A stretch of 64,000 bases of DNA, from contig NZ_JAJEJQ010000002.1 in the NCBI RefSeq assembly GCF_021390575.1, positions 186,001-250,000 of the forward strand. The letters run 5' to 3'. Position numbers and translations under genes: made by a program. Positions 42,140 to 51,241 of this stretch are shown here, piece after piece. The DNA is from Paraburkholderia adhaesiva (GTDB taxonomy: Bacteria; Pseudomonadota; Gammaproteobacteria; Burkholderiales; Burkholderiaceae). Below the pieces are notes generated by a model. That model had not been told where the DNA came from, did not search any database, and saw nothing but the letters and a program-made list of their open reading frames with translations. How positions within the stretch are numbered: position 1 is the stretch's first letter; each line of letters opens with the position of its first letter.

Positions 42140-42997
42140 TCACCCCGTCGGCACACCAGCAACCGGCGGCTCCGCGTCATCGTCGCTTGCCCGCCCGAGC
42201 GAAGGCAGATAACTACCGAAGTTCATTTCAAAGTCGCCAGGAACTCCATAGTCCAGCCTACGGAGCCTGGCACGCCGTGCCTGCCCACTCGGCGATGCCA
42301 GGGCCGGGAAAAACAGGTCGATGCTCGACTGAAGTTCAGCACTCGTCGGCGTTCCGAACCGATTGACCTGGGCCTTCGCCGCGCCGAGTGTTTCACGGTC
42401 GAATGACGCCAGACGTCGGGCAAGCGTCTCGACAAAGGCGTCGAGGTCATCATCGTCCAGCGTGCGGTTCACCCAGCCATAGCGCTCGGCGATGTCAGCG
42501 TTGAAGTCGTCGGCGCTGAGGACGATCTCAAGTGCCCGCGAGCGGCCGACCACGCGCGGGAGCCATTCCAGTGCTCCGCCACCCGGAACCAGGCCGACGC
42601 CGACTTCGGGGTTGCCGAACACGGCGCGTTCCCGGCTGGCGAAGCGCATGTCGCAGGCCAGCACGAACTCGTTACCGATGCCGCGCGTGCGGCCGCGAAT
42701 CTTGGCGATGCTCACGATTGGCGCGGACGAAAGGCGCAGAACGATATCGCGCCAAAACCCCAGCACCTCGGGTCGCTCGGCTGCCTTGGCCACGTCGAGA
42801 TGGGCGACGAAAAAAATGGGATTCGCCGACTGGAACACGACGACCTTCACGGACGGGTCCGCCTCCAGGTCAGTCATTAGCGTTCCCAATTCGTCGATCG
42901 TTGCAGGGACAAACATATTGATCGGCGGGTTGCTGAAGGTAATCGTCCACAGGCCTGGATAGCTGCGGTCGACGTCGAACTGCGAAGAGTCGGGCAT
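42140..42997 (-). CDS. Enoyl-CoA hydratase/isomerase family protein
   Basis: The 285-residue protein has the crotonase fold: WTITFSNPPINMFVPATIDE, VVVFQSANPIFFVAHLDVAK, the oxyanion-hole region IRGRTRGIGNEFVLACDMRF and FGNPEVGVGLVPGGGALEWL. The substrate is not evident. The Asn-Glu in RGIGNEFVLACD replaces the usual Gly-Gly-Gly context partly, so it may belong to a divergent branch. It is followed leftward by nothing co-directed. Confidence 0.85.
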   Translation of the reverse strand: MPDSSQFDVDRSYPGLWTITFSNPPINMFVPATIDELGTLMTDLEADPSVKVVVFQSANPIFFVAHLDVAKAAERPEVLGFWRDIVLRLSSAPIVSIAKIRGRTRGIGNEFVLACDMRFASRERAVFGNPEVGVGLVPGGGALEWLPRVVGRSRALEIVLSADDFNADIAERYGWVNRTLDDDDLDAFVETLARRLASFDRETLGAAKAQVNRFGTPTSAELQSSIDLFFPALASPSGQARRARLRRLDYGVPGDFEMNFGSYLPSLGRASDDDAEPPVAGVPTG

Positions 42998-43100
42998 GGT
43001 GCTTCTCCCAAGGCGATGGGTAGACCAGCGTTGCGCTCAAGGTGGTCCCGGATCCCGGCAGCGTGCGCATCGGGGACCTCTGGCGCGCGGATCAGCGGAC

Positions 43101-44480
43101 TCAGGAAACAGCCCGCATCTCTCCGAGCATGGTCGGGATGAGTTCAGATACGGTCGGGTGTATCGGGACTGCCTGCTGGAGCGTCGTATACGGGATGTCG
43201 GCGTTCATCACGTCGAGGATGCCGTGGATCGCTTCGTCGCCACCGGTGCCCAGGATGGCCGCACCGAGGATTCTCGAAGTCTGCGCGTCCACGACCACCT
43301 TCATGAACCCCTGGGTCTCATCCTTCTCGACGGCTCGCCCGACACGGGTCATAGGCCGGCGGCCGACCAGCAGCGGTCGGCCGCTCTTCCGCGCCTCGGT
43401 CTCGGTCATACCGACGCGGCCAAGCGGCGGATCGATAAACAGGGCGTAGGCCGGGACCCGCTGGCTCACCCGGCGCGCCTGGCCATCGAGCAGGTTGGCG
43501 GCGACGATCTCGAAGTCGTTGTAGGACGTGTGTGTGAAGGCGCCGCGGCCGTTGCAGTCGCCCAGCGCCCAGATGCCGGGCACGTTGGTTGCAAGCTGAT
43601 CGTCGACGCGGATGTAGCCGCGCGGGTCGGTCGCGACACCGGCCAGGTCGAGCCCGAGGTCGTCCGTGTTGGGGCGACGCCCCACGGCCAGAAGGACGTG
43701 GCTGCCCTCTATCTCCGGCTCGCCGGCCGTGCAGTCGACGCCAACAGCAACGCCTGCCGCGTGCGGCGCGAAGCGAATGCATTGGGCACTGGTCCGCACG
43801 GTGATGCCCTCGGCCTCCAGAATCTCCCGAATCGCAGCGGAGACCTCTTCGTCTTCGCGCATGACGAGGCGCGGCGATTGCTCGACGACGGTCACCCGGG
43901 CGCCGAACCGGCGATACATCTGGGCGAATTCCAGCCCGATATAGCTGCCGCCGATCACGACCAGATGCTCGGGCACATGGTCGAGCGCCAGTATCGACGT
44001 GTTGGTCAGCGTGCTCACGCGATCGACGCCGGGCAGATCCGGGATGTTGGCGCGCCCGCCAACATTGATGAAGATGCGCGGTGCGCGCAGGCGCTCGTCA
44101 CCCACGGCGAGCGTGTCCGGCGACTCGAAGCGCGCGGCGCCTTGCAGCACCGTGCACCCCTTCATGCCGCGCAGCCATTTCTCGACGCCCGTGCGCGCGT
44201 TACGCGAGACTTCGTCGGCGCGCGCCTTCACTCGCGTCATGTCGATCCGGACGGGCCCATCGAGCACGACACCATAGTCGGCGGCGCGCCGCGCAAGGTG
44301 CGCGGCATAGGCGCTGGCGACGAGCGTCTTGGTCGGCATGCAGCCGGTGTTCACGCAGGTTCCCCCGAAGAGCTTGCGCTCGATGAGCGCGACGCTCATT
44401 CCGGCATCGGTCAGCCGGCCCGCGAGGGATGGACCGGCCTGGCCAGCGCCGATGATGATTGCGTCGAAGTCACGAGGCAT
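43101..44480 (-). CDS. FAD-dependent pyridine nucleotide-disulfide oxidoreductase
   Basis: The 459-residue flavoprotein is of the mercuric reductase/dihydrolipoamide dehydrogenase group. It has IIIGAGQAGPSLAGRLTDAG (FAD), the redox-active CVNTGC disulfide in FGGTCVNTGCMPTKTL, the NAD-binding VIGGSYIGLEFAQMYRRFGA, the GIWALGDCNGRGAFTHTSYN flavin motif and a dimer domain with AILGTGGDEAIHGILD. The C-terminus has HPTVSELIPTMLG, typical of the YkgC/RclA-like subgroup. No metal-binding N-terminal domain is present. Confidence 0.9.
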   Translation of the reverse strand: MPRDFDAIIIGAGQAGPSLAGRLTDAGMSVALIERKLFGGTCVNTGCMPTKTLVASAYAAHLARRAADYGVVLDGPVRIDMTRVKARADEVSRNARTGVEKWLRGMKGCTVLQGAARFESPDTLAVGDERLRAPRIFINVGGRANIPDLPGVDRVSTLTNTSILALDHVPEHLVVIGGSYIGLEFAQMYRRFGARVTVVEQSPRLVMREDEEVSAAIREILEAEGITVRTSAQCIRFAPHAAGVAVGVDCTAGEPEIEGSHVLLAVGRRPNTDDLGLDLAGVATDPRGYIRVDDQLATNVPGIWALGDCNGRGAFTHTSYNDFEIVAANLLDGQARRVSQRVPAYALFIDPPLGRVGMTETEARKSGRPLLVGRRPMTRVGRAVEKDETQGFMKVVVDAQTSRILGAAILGTGGDEAIHGILDVMNADIPYTTLQQAVPIHPTVSELIPTMLGEMRAVS

Positions 44481-44601
44481 GGGCGTCCTCCCGTTCCAGG
44501 GGTGTGAGGAGTATTGGCGGGATCAGGGCCAATTCACGCAATCGCGGCGGCGAAGTTTCGACCGCCGCGATTGAGACAGCGAGCGTCAGAACCGCTAGCT
44601 C

Positions 44602-45279
44602 TCACAAGGGTAGTTCCTTACCTCCCTGCTCGCTAATCATGTACGTTGCGTACCAGTCGGGCCAGTTCTCATCGCGTTGGCCGCCGGTCCGCTTCTCGTG
44701 CTCGCCGTGCGCGGCTTCCGCCCGACGGAGCGCGGACGCGAGATCGGCTGACGAGGTGAAGGTCGTGGCGTCCGTGTCCACGCGACCTGGCGCCCGCTGA
44801 GTGAGTTCCTGGAAGAGCCAGCCGTTGCCGTCCGGATCACTGAACGAGGCGAACGAGCGGTAGCTGCGATGCCCGGGGTCCGGACCGCTAACGCGGATCC
44901 GCCCGAACAGATAGGGATCATCCGAACCGGCGTACGTGCCAGCGGCGTCGTGGAACACGTCACTCATTGCCACGCCACGTCCCAGCAGATCCTTGCGAGC
45001 CGCCTCGACGTCGGAGACGATCAGGTACAGCCCCTGGCTGGAGCCGGGTGCAGCCGTGGTGACGTTCTTGCCGAAGATGACCGAGCACCCGGAACCGGGC
45101 GGCGCGAACTGGATTACGCGGAAATAGCCATCGTCAGAGGCATAGTCGGCGTCGAGCCTCCACCCCAGGCCGCCGTAAAACAGCTTGGCGCGATCGACGT
45201 CCGAAACAGGGATGACGATGACTTCGAGCTTCGTGTCCAGGGCCCGCTCGTTTGGGGTCCCGACTGCAGCGCTGCTCAT
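44602..45279 (-). CDS. VOC (glyoxalase/bleomycin resistance) family protein
   Basis: The 225-residue protein has one VOC module pair (about 14-145): KLEVIVIPVSDVDRAKLFYG, GWRLDADYASDDGYFRVIQF, LYLIVSDVEAARKDLLGRGV and SFASFSDPDGNGWLFQELTQ. A helical tail (about 160-225) ends WYATYMISEQGGKELPL, a pattern found in dehalogenase/hydratase-associated VOC proteins. Enzymatic role is unknown. The ATG at 45279 gives the clean N-terminus MSSAAVGTPNERAL. Confidence 0.8.
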   Translation of the reverse strand: MSSAAVGTPNERALDTKLEVIVIPVSDVDRAKLFYGGLGWRLDADYASDDGYFRVIQFAPPGSGCSVIFGKNVTTAAPGSSQGLYLIVSDVEAARKDLLGRGVAMSDVFHDAAGTYAGSDDPYLFGRIRVSGPDPGHRSYRSFASFSDPDGNGWLFQELTQRAPGRVDTDATTFTSSADLASALRRAEAAHGEHEKRTGGQRDENWPDWYATYMISEQGGKELPL

Positions 45280-45978
45280 GTGAACCTCCGATTGCCCTGG
45301 TCGCAACACGGCCTGCGAGAGTGGCGACAACAACACCTGGCGAAGGAAATGTCCGTGAATTGCCGGACAGGATCAGCTGGCACGAAGCATCGTTCGGATC
45401 GAGTCCCGCAGAGGGAGCACATCGTACCGGTGCTGGGCACCGGCGCCGTTGCCGCGGCTTACTGCCTATGGCAAGCAGCCGTCGACGATCTGGCTTCGTA
45501 TTGGACGGACGCAGCGGCAACGCACAACCCATGCCCCGGCGCTGGAAACGCCCGCGGTTTGCAGTGTAGGTTGGCCTGATCACGAAATGCTTTCAGCGTG
45601 AGGTCGCGTTGCAGGTTTTGGAGCCGTCTTCGGCCGTGGTATCCGAAAGACGACAGCCAGGGGCCGTACGACTCCCGGCCGCAGCGCCCGGAATCCGAGA
45701 CGTCATCTATCGCAGCGTTGCCTGGAAGAACTCCACGCGTCCTTCGGCATTGAGATGTCCATGGGCCGCGGTGTGGTCGAAACGCAGCAAAGCGGCGCGA
45801 CTCTCGATTCGTCGGCGTCGGTTTTCAGTTCGTGCGAAGGTCCCTCTCGGGTCGAACAGAGCCCATCCCCGGAAATTCATTCAGAGCAAAAAAAAGCCCA
45901 GACCTAAGTCCGGGCTTTTCAGCCACCGCGCTAACGAAGCCCTAAGGCATCGCGATGCGGTGTGCGCTAAAAGCGCAA
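45280..45978. other. Intergenic stretch with a terminator near its right end
   Basis: Nearly 700 bases separate the VOC gene from the amino-acid binding protein gene. No frame has convincing protein character. The hairpin at 45889-45921 is the only clear signal. Confidence 0.5.
45889..45921 (-). terminator. Terminator of the amino-acid binding protein gene
   Basis: AAAAAGCCC.GAC and GTC.GGGCTTTT form a stem with T runs on both strands, just past the leftward gene at 45979. Confidence 0.82.
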
Positions 45979-46746
45979 TTAGCTGCCGTACACGTCGAAG
46001 TCGAAGTACTTGGCAGCAATCTTCTTATACGTACCGTCCTTGATCATGTCTGCGATGGCCTTGTCGATCTTCGCCTTCAGGTCCGTGTCTTCCTTGCGCA
46101 GACCGATAGCAGCAGCACCCGTCGGGATTTCTGCGCCAGCGAATGCGAAGCCCTTGCCGCGCGGCGTCTTCAGGAAGCCCAGGTCGGCTTGCACTTCGTC
46201 TTGCAGCGCAGCGTCCAGACGGCCCGACAGCAGGTCGGCGTAGACCTGGTCCTGGTTCTGGTAGGGAACGACGTTCACGCCCTTCGGTGCCCAGTTGGTC
46301 TTGGCGTACGTTTCCTGGATCGTGCCTTGCTCGACGCCAACCGACTTGCCCTTGAGCGCGTCAGCCGTCGGCTTCAGGGTCGAACCGGTCTTCGCGACCA
46401 GGCGCGTCGGCGTGTTGAACAGCTTGGCCGAGAAGGCGATCTGTTGTTCGCGCTCCGGCGTGATCGTCATCGACGACAGAGCGCCGTCGAACTTCTTGGC
46501 CTTCAGGCCCGGGATCATGCCGTCGAAATCCTGCTCGACCCACACGCACTTCGCGTTCAGGCGCTTGCAGATTTCGTTGCCGAGGTCGATGTCGAAGCCG
46601 ATCAGCTTGCCATCCGGTGCTTTGGATTCAAAAGGCGCGTAGCTGGCGTCGACGCCAAAGCGCACGGTGGTCCAGTCTTTCGCGTGGGCGGCACCGGCCG
46701 ATACGGCCAGCAGGGCAACCGACAGGGCGGCAAGCAGTTTCTTCAC
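45979..46746 (-). CDS. argT: Lysine/arginine/ornithine-type ABC substrate-binding protein
   Basis: The 255-residue periplasmic protein has a signal peptide (MKKLLAALSVALLAVSAGAA-HA) and the type 2 PBP fold of HisJ/ArgT: VRFGVDASYAPFESKAPDGK, IGFDIDLGNEICKRLNAKCV, WVEQDFDGMIPGLKAKKFDG and SMTITPEREQQIAFS. The Asp in DLLSGRLDAALQD is in place. It is probably specific for basic amino acids. The permease and ATPase genes are not adjacent in this window. Confidence 0.9.
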   Translation of the reverse strand: MKKLLAALSVALLAVSAGAAHAKDWTTVRFGVDASYAPFESKAPDGKLIGFDIDLGNEICKRLNAKCVWVEQDFDGMIPGLKAKKFDGALSSMTITPEREQQIAFSAKLFNTPTRLVAKTGSTLKPTADALKGKSVGVEQGTIQETYAKTNWAPKGVNVVPYQNQDQVYADLLSGRLDAALQDEVQADLGFLKTPRGKGFAFAGAEIPTGAAAIGLRKEDTDLKAKIDKAIADMIKDGTYKKIAAKYFDFDVYGS

Positions 46747-47537
46747 TCTGTGTACTCCTCGAGATGGTCATGGAGCGCCGCGTGCGTCATGGACGCCGCA
46801 GTGCATTTGTCCGGTGCGGATCGAGCCGGAGCTTTCGTTGGGTCCGCTGGCGCTACCGCCAACGGCGCGCGCCAAGATTACCCGGTCAAAATAAAAGCGT
46901 CGCTAGTGTAATACGAGATGCTGCAGGAGGGCGCACTCTAACGAATGATCTGAAAACGGGTGCTATGGCCCCAAAGCCGCGCTGGGTAAGGGGTTCGAGG
47001 CGGATGTGGGTCATGTATCGGGGCGTTCGCGAGACGCGTCGCGCGATGCTTCGCCGCAACACAAGGGGACATGTTCTGCCCCGTAGAAAGCAGGTGTATG
47101 GCAAATGAAATAAAAACGATGGAGTGTTGTCGGCTTCTCAATCCGTAGGTCGAGTGTTCGAGTCACTCATGCCCCCACCGATGAATTCAAGCACGTGGCC
47201 CATTCTTAGCCGGATGGGTTTTTTGCTTTCTGCGGTCGTGTAGGCACTGTATATAGGCAAATTCGGTCAACGCCCGATGCGGCCCCACGGCCTGGTCCCC
47301 AAGTTTCGACGACATGTTGGCCAAAGTGATGGGCAGGGCTGCACTGCTATGCCCGCGATCTTGCAGAGCGGGCGCTTGCGCATACGGTCGCGAACAAGGT
47401 TGAAGCGGCCTATCACCGAACTGATCTCCTTGAAGCTCGTGCCGCGATGATGGACGCGTGGTCACGGCACGTTATTTCGCTCGATTGGCAATCGCATGCA
47501 GACAACGATAGGCCAGCATTCGCGCGGGCCGTTTCGA
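46747..47537. other. Intergenic stretch holding the left copy of a long repeat
   Basis: About 790 bases without a supported gene. It contains the left direct repeat (47043-47300) with tRNA-3'-end-like sequence. Composition shifts to lower GC to the right of it. Confidence 0.6.
47043..47300. repeat. Long imperfect direct repeat, left copy
   Basis: About 250 bases match 49710-49960 with perhaps four in five identities. Best blocks are GCGATGCTTCGCCGCAACAC, TGTATGGCAAATGAAAT, TGTTGTCGGCTTCT and TGTTCGAGTCACTCA. The last block with a GAGTG/CACTC stem and seven-base loop resembles a tRNA T-arm followed by a CCA-like end, but no full cloverleaf fits. Confidence 0.75.
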
Positions 47538-47915
47538 TCATTCCTTCGATGAAGAGCTATCCGGCTCCTTTAAGCGCTCGCTGTCCCACTTACCAAGCTC
47601 AATAGCGCGCTGGAGAATTCCCACTGTCAATGGCATCCGCGTGTACTCCGTATTGGCTTTGCGGAATATCAGCCGTGCAAAGGCGGAAAACGGATTGAAC
47701 ACACCTTCACCCTCGAAATATTGGATGCAATTGAAGTCCGCTGGCTCGACATCAAATTTCTTAAAAAATGCCTCCATAAAAATGATCGAATCGTCACCAG
47801 TTACACCCAGGTCATCCTCCACACTGGTTTCTGTCGTTATCGGATATTTCACTGGATACAATGTTCTCTTTCGGATGAATTCTATGAGCTCATCCGGAAT
47901 GGGCAGCCTTTCCAT
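47538..47915 (-). CDS. DUF1493 family acyl-carrier-like protein
   Basis: The 125-residue protein (MERLPIPDELIEFIRKRTLY) has the DUF1493 pattern VEDDLGVTGDDSIIFMEAFF, where GDDSIIFMEAFFKKF parallels the phosphopantetheine-serine helix of acyl carrier proteins (D-S). A start at TTG 47960, overlapping the upstream stop, is also possible. The role of this family is not established. It sits just after the IS-disrupted membrane protein gene, a pairing seen in enterobacteria as well. Confidence 0.78.
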   Translation of the reverse strand: MERLPIPDELIEFIRKRTLYPVKYPITTETSVEDDLGVTGDDSIIFMEAFFKKFDVEPADFNCIQYFEGEGVFNPFSAFARLIFRKANTEYTRMPLTVGILQRAIELGKWDSERLKEPDSSSSKE

Positions 47916-47956
47916 TTTCAGCTTGACCCTTCTATTTCGTTGAAGAATTGCATAAT

Positions 47957-48163
47957 TCAACCCAGGGTGCCTACTGTCATATCATTAATTTGGTCTTCCG
48001 GTTTAACCAATCTGTTATATCGCATAGTTGCTTTCACATTAATAACGATGGCATCGTATACACCAATAAGCCAGCCTAAATATGGAATTTTCCTCCCGAT
48101 GAACCCACCGAGATTGGTTGTCCATCTAACCCTGAGGGTTGACAGCGTTCTTCCTGTAAGGGT
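47957..48163 (-). pseudogene. Membrane protein gene, C-terminal part (cut by IS)
   Basis: After removal of IS copy 2 the frame runs from ...DIDMPFRMPT into LTGRTLSTLRVRWTTNLGGF and IGRKIPYLGWLIGVYDAIVI then ATMRYNRLVKPEDQ, a hydrophobic C-terminal segment. Proteins ending this way are found next to DUF1493 genes and in polymorphic-toxin or type VI effector loci. Function is unknown. Confidence 0.8.
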
Positions 48164-48224
48164 AGAGGTGGCCTCACTCGTTCGGACAGTCATCTGAGAT
48201 TTTTAAGTGGAACGTCCGAGGCAA

Positions 48225-49055
48225 TCATGCTGCCGATTTGATCGCAGGCAGCGTCGCGAAGTATGCCTCATCCGGGGTCTGATCCGCCAGGCTCGAATGG
48301 GGCCGTTTCCGGTTGTACAGCTCGACGTATTCGCCGATGGAGCGCCGGGCATGGCTGACCGACTCGTACGCTTTCAGGTAGACCTCTTCGTACTTGATGC
48401 TGCGCCACACCCGTTCGACGAACACGTTGTCGCGCCAGGCCCCTTTGCCGTCCATCGACAGCCGCACGCCCCGGCTCAGCACCGCCTCGGTGAACGCGCC
48501 CGCCGTGAACTGGCTACCCTGATCGGTGTTCACGATGTCGGGCAGTCCGTAGCGGGCGAACGCCTCTTCCAGCGCCTCGACGGCGTGCGTGGCTTCCAGC
48601 GTGATGGCGACCCGGTACGCGAGAATCTTGCGGCTCGCCCAGTCCACCACTGCCGTCAGGTACACGAAGCCGCGCGCCATCGGAATGTACGTCGTGTCGA
48701 GGGCGAACACCTGATTGGCACGCTCGATCTTCATGCCGCGCAGCAGGTACGGCCAGATCTTGTGCTGCGCGTTGCGGCGGCTCGTGTTCGGCTTGCAGTA
48801 CAGCGCCTCGACGCCCATGCGCTTCATCAGCGTGCGTACGCGACGGCGACCCACCTCATGGCCTTCCCGGCGCAACAGGCGCGCCAGCATCCGCGCCCCT
48901 GCAAATGGGAACTCCATGTGCAGTTCGTCGATTCGCCGCATCAGCAACTGATCGACCTCGCTGACCGGCTGCGCCCGGTAATATGCGCTCGATCTCGCGA
49001 TGCCAACCAGTCGCGTCTGTCGCGAAACCGGCAGCGCATGCGTACAGTCAATCAT
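48225..49055 (-). CDS. IS3-family transposase orfB (copy 2)
   Basis: This 276-residue DDE transposase is identical to the orfB at 36351-37181, with Asp in FALDTTYIP, Asp in NTDQGSQF and Glu in FVERVWRSI. It overlaps orfA by four bases. Confidence 0.93.
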   Translation of the reverse strand: MIDCTHALPVSRQTRLVGIARSSAYYRAQPVSEVDQLLMRRIDELHMEFPFAGARMLARLLRREGHEVGRRRVRTLMKRMGVEALYCKPNTSRRNAQHKIWPYLLRGMKIERANQVFALDTTYIPMARGFVYLTAVVDWASRKILAYRVAITLEATHAVEALEEAFARYGLPDIVNTDQGSQFTAGAFTEAVLSRGVRLSMDGKGAWRDNVFVERVWRSIKYEEVYLKAYESVSHARRSIGEYVELYNRKRPHSSLADQTPDEAYFATLPAIKSAA

Positions 49056-49360
49056 CGCTTTGCGCTCAGCAGTCCGGCTTTGCCGAGCGCTCCTGACAAA
49101 AAATCGTTCTCCAGCGTCAACTGCCCGATCTTCGCGTGCAGCGTTTTCACGTCCACCGGCGGATCGCTCGACGGTGCACCTGTCGCACCAAACACGTCTG
49201 CCGCACGCTCCTGCAACTGCCGCTTCCATTCCGTGATCTGGTTCGGATGTACATCAAACTGCTGTGCCAGTTCGGCCAGCGTGCGCTCACCTTTGACCGC
49301 TGCCAGTGCCACTTTCGCTTTGAACGCCGCTGAGTGCGTCCGTCGGGTTCTCTTCGTCAT
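49052..49360 (-). CDS. IS3-family orfA (copy 2)
   Basis: This 102-residue HTH protein is identical to the orfA of copy 1 ([20 protein letters not shown]). It is probably expressed as an OrfAB frameshift fusion. Confidence 0.92.
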   Translation of the reverse strand: MTKRTRRTHSAAFKAKVALAAVKGERTLAELAQQFDVHPNQITEWKRQLQERAADVFGATGAPSSDPPVDVKTLHAKIGQLTLENDFLSGALGKAGLLSAKR

Positions 49361-49447
49361 TTCCTCGGTTCCTTTGCCAGCATTATCGCTGGCTCAGGCC
49401 CCGGCCAAACCACTTATCCGACTGTCCGAATTTGCGCGGCCACCTCT

Positions 49448-49709
49448 GGTTGGCATTCTGAAGGGCATATCAATATCCAATAATGCCCTGAAAATTGTTG
49501 ATGCAACGGAAGTACCTTGAATGGCGTATTTAACCTTGGCTCTCGTAGATATGTTGGGGCGACCAAGGAGAAAGAATATCACGCCATATACATCCTGCAC
49601 GCCTAGTTGTTTCATCGTCTCTTCAACCATCAGGCAAAAATATAATTCCTGAATAGTAAGATCCTGGTCGACGTATTTATAGAGGTTAATATTTTGTATG
49701 GACGCATTA
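49448..49709 (-). pseudogene. Membrane protein gene, middle part, N-terminus lost
   Basis: The frame reads ASIQNINLYKYVDQDLTIQE, LYFCLMVEETMKQLGVQDVY, GVIFFLLGRPNISTRAKVKY, AIQGTSVASTIFRALLDIDM before the IS. Upstream of 49710 the same frame runs into the long repeat and gives tRNA-antisense-type translation (SDSN.RPT), so the natural N-terminus is missing. The gene was truncated before or besides the IS insertion. Confidence 0.78.
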
Positions 49710-49960
49710 TGCGATGCTTCGCCGCAACACAGGGGAACGTGTTTTGCCCCGAAGAAAGCGGATGTATGGCAAATGAAATCAAAGCGGCGGCGTGTTGTCG
49801 GCTTCTTGCTCCGTGGGTCGAATGTTCGAGTCACTCACGCCACACCAATAAATTCCAGCACGTAGCCCAGCCCTAACCGGCTGTGCTTTTTGCTTTCTGC
49901 CCCCATGTAGGCGCTGTCTAGATAAATTCAGCGCAAAGGCGCGGTGTAGTCTCACGGCAC
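49710..49960. repeat. Long imperfect direct repeat, right copy
   Basis: Partner of 47043-47300. Its tRNA-like part ends TGTTCGAGTCACTCACGCCA followed by CACCA, a better match to a tRNA 3' end than the left copy. It directly truncates the adjacent membrane protein gene, so it marks a recombination joint. Confidence 0.75.
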
Positions 49961-50025
49961 TGCCTGCCTTAAGTCCATGGTTCGTGCACCCGAGCAAGTA
50001 GAATGCCCCGCCGAAGCGGCGCTTA

Positions 50026-50592
50026 TCAGAAGCCGAATCGATGTCGCAATCTGCTCCACAGTCCTTCAACCTGTTGATTGCCCGTCTGAACATGGAGACC
50101 GTCCAGGCGAATCTGAGCCAGGGTGTTATCGTTCGCCACTCCGATCGCCAAGGTCGGGGCTATTGCGTACCAAGTTGAAATCTCGCCCCACGAAAGATAG
50201 AACGTGCCGCGAATCGGTTCATAGAACTCCGTTGGCTCTCCAGTGTAAGCACGTCCGTTTTCATCGAATTCCGCATCAATATGAGCGGTCGCGGGTACGG
50301 CTTCCTCAAAGCCGCGCTCCCCTCGAATCCATCGATTCGGGTTGGTATAGATAGACCAATCCACAATTCGCTTCTGTGGATCAAGCGCCATCGAAAAAAA
50401 ACCACCGGTCAGAATATAGCTTTGCTCTATGATGTTGAATTGCCGATCCAGTTTCTCACTGAGAGTAGGCACCCTTGGCGGGTTCACGTCAATGTATCTG
50501 ATATTGCACATTATGGAATGACCGTATGCATCCCATGTAGTTTCTGCGATAGCATCAATATGCTCTCCAATACGAACGGCGATGTTCTTCAT
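50026..50592 (-). CDS. Candidate immunity protein of the Hcp-linked toxin cassette
   Basis: The 188-residue protein (MKNIAVRIGEHIDAIAETTW) has FNIIEQSYILTGGFFSMALD, RIVDWSIYTNPNRWIRGERG and a hydrophobic YLSWGEISTWYAIAPTLAIG segment. I do not recognise its family. It is third in the hcp unit and overlaps the candidate toxin gene by four bases, the usual place for an immunity gene. The function is inferred. Confidence 0.6.
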   Translation of the reverse strand: MKNIAVRIGEHIDAIAETTWDAYGHSIMCNIRYIDVNPPRVPTLSEKLDRQFNIIEQSYILTGGFFSMALDPQKRIVDWSIYTNPNRWIRGERGFEEAVPATAHIDAEFDENGRAYTGEPTEFYEPIRGTFYLSWGEISTWYAIAPTLAIGVANDNTLAQIRLDGLHVQTGNQQVEGLWSRLRHRFGF

Positions 50593-51239
50593 TTTATAGG
50601 GCTATATTGGAAATGATAAATTATATAATCTTTTTCTTTAACGAGAACTTCGAGAATATATTTCTTGCCCACTTGATATCTCCCCAAACGAGTCACCGCA
50701 ATTTTGTACATAAAAAACCCTGGTGTCCCTCTAGGATCAGGAGTGCGCTTACCATACTTTATGGCAAGTCGAAGAATATGAACTGGTACGAACCGGCCTG
50801 GCTCTTTCATGTGTGCGAGGGGTTCAGCGGCAAATCGTAACGGCTGCTGCATGAGCGCGTAATAACGCGCGCGCAGCCCGTACAACGTCGTTCGCTCAAG
50901 CGACGCTCCTACACCCTTCACACCCCACTCAGTCAAACCACGAAGCCCGCTCCGCCAGATTCCACCTACCATGAAGACAACATCAAGCGGATCAAAAAGC
51001 GGGGTTTCCAGTGGTCTTTCACTTACCGAAATGTCGCCGCCCAGAGAGTACGTTCGAAATACTCCAGCATCCTCTTTTTGATATCCAATGATGCAATCCA
51101 AGTCTGTATCGTAGACAGGTTTTGCATCAATCGGCACGCCTGGCGGACGAAGATCGAACAACCCTGCGCCTTTGGGCTTTAGGTGCACGTCCCATTCAAA
51201 AGACGGCTTATCCGCCGTATATGTCATCGGAGTAGACAT
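50589..51239 (-). CDS. Candidate type VI effector toxin
   Basis: The 216-residue protein starts two bases after hcp. The N-terminal half has FEWDVHLKPKGAGLFDLRPP and a membrane-like FDPLDVVFMVGGIWRSGLRG. The C-terminal 75 residues, HMKEPGRFVPVHILRLAIKY, GKRTPDPRGTPGFFMYKIAV and KKYILEVLVKEKDYIIYHFQ, look like a compact toxin of the BECR/DUF4258 RNase kind (helix, then beta strands, with His, Lys, Arg candidates). This fold call is by eye. Position between hcp and a small partner gene supports an effector. Confidence 0.6.
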   Translation of the reverse strand: MSTPMTYTADKPSFEWDVHLKPKGAGLFDLRPPGVPIDAKPVYDTDLDCIIGYQKEDAGVFRTYSLGGDISVSERPLETPLFDPLDVVFMVGGIWRSGLRGLTEWGVKGVGASLERTTLYGLRARYYALMQQPLRFAAEPLAHMKEPGRFVPVHILRLAIKYGKRTPDPRGTPGFFMYKIAVTRLGRYQVGKKYILEVLVKEKDYIIYHFQYSPIK

Positions 51240-51241
51240 AT

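Larger units (their letters stand above)
48164..49447 (-). mobile_element. IS3-family insertion sequence, copy 2 (1284 bp)
   Basis: It has the same ends and genes as copy 1, offset by exactly 11874 bases, with its own 3-base target duplication GGT (48161-48163 and 49448-49450). It splits a membrane protein gene. Identical protein translations show recent movement. Confidence 0.95.

Noticed and set aside
43042..44507. Long plus-strand frames opposite the disulfide oxidoreductase
   Set aside because: Antisense of a well-defined flavoprotein gene with CVNTGC and NAD/FAD motifs.
47120..47180. A functional tRNA gene in the long repeat
   Set aside because: Only a T-arm-like stem and CCA-like tail can be drawn; acceptor and anticodon arms do not form at normal spacing in either copy.
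36287..49450. Composite transposon formed by the two IS copies
   Set aside because: Each IS has its own matching 3-base target duplication, and both target genes rejoin in frame when a single IS is removed, so the copies inserted independently.
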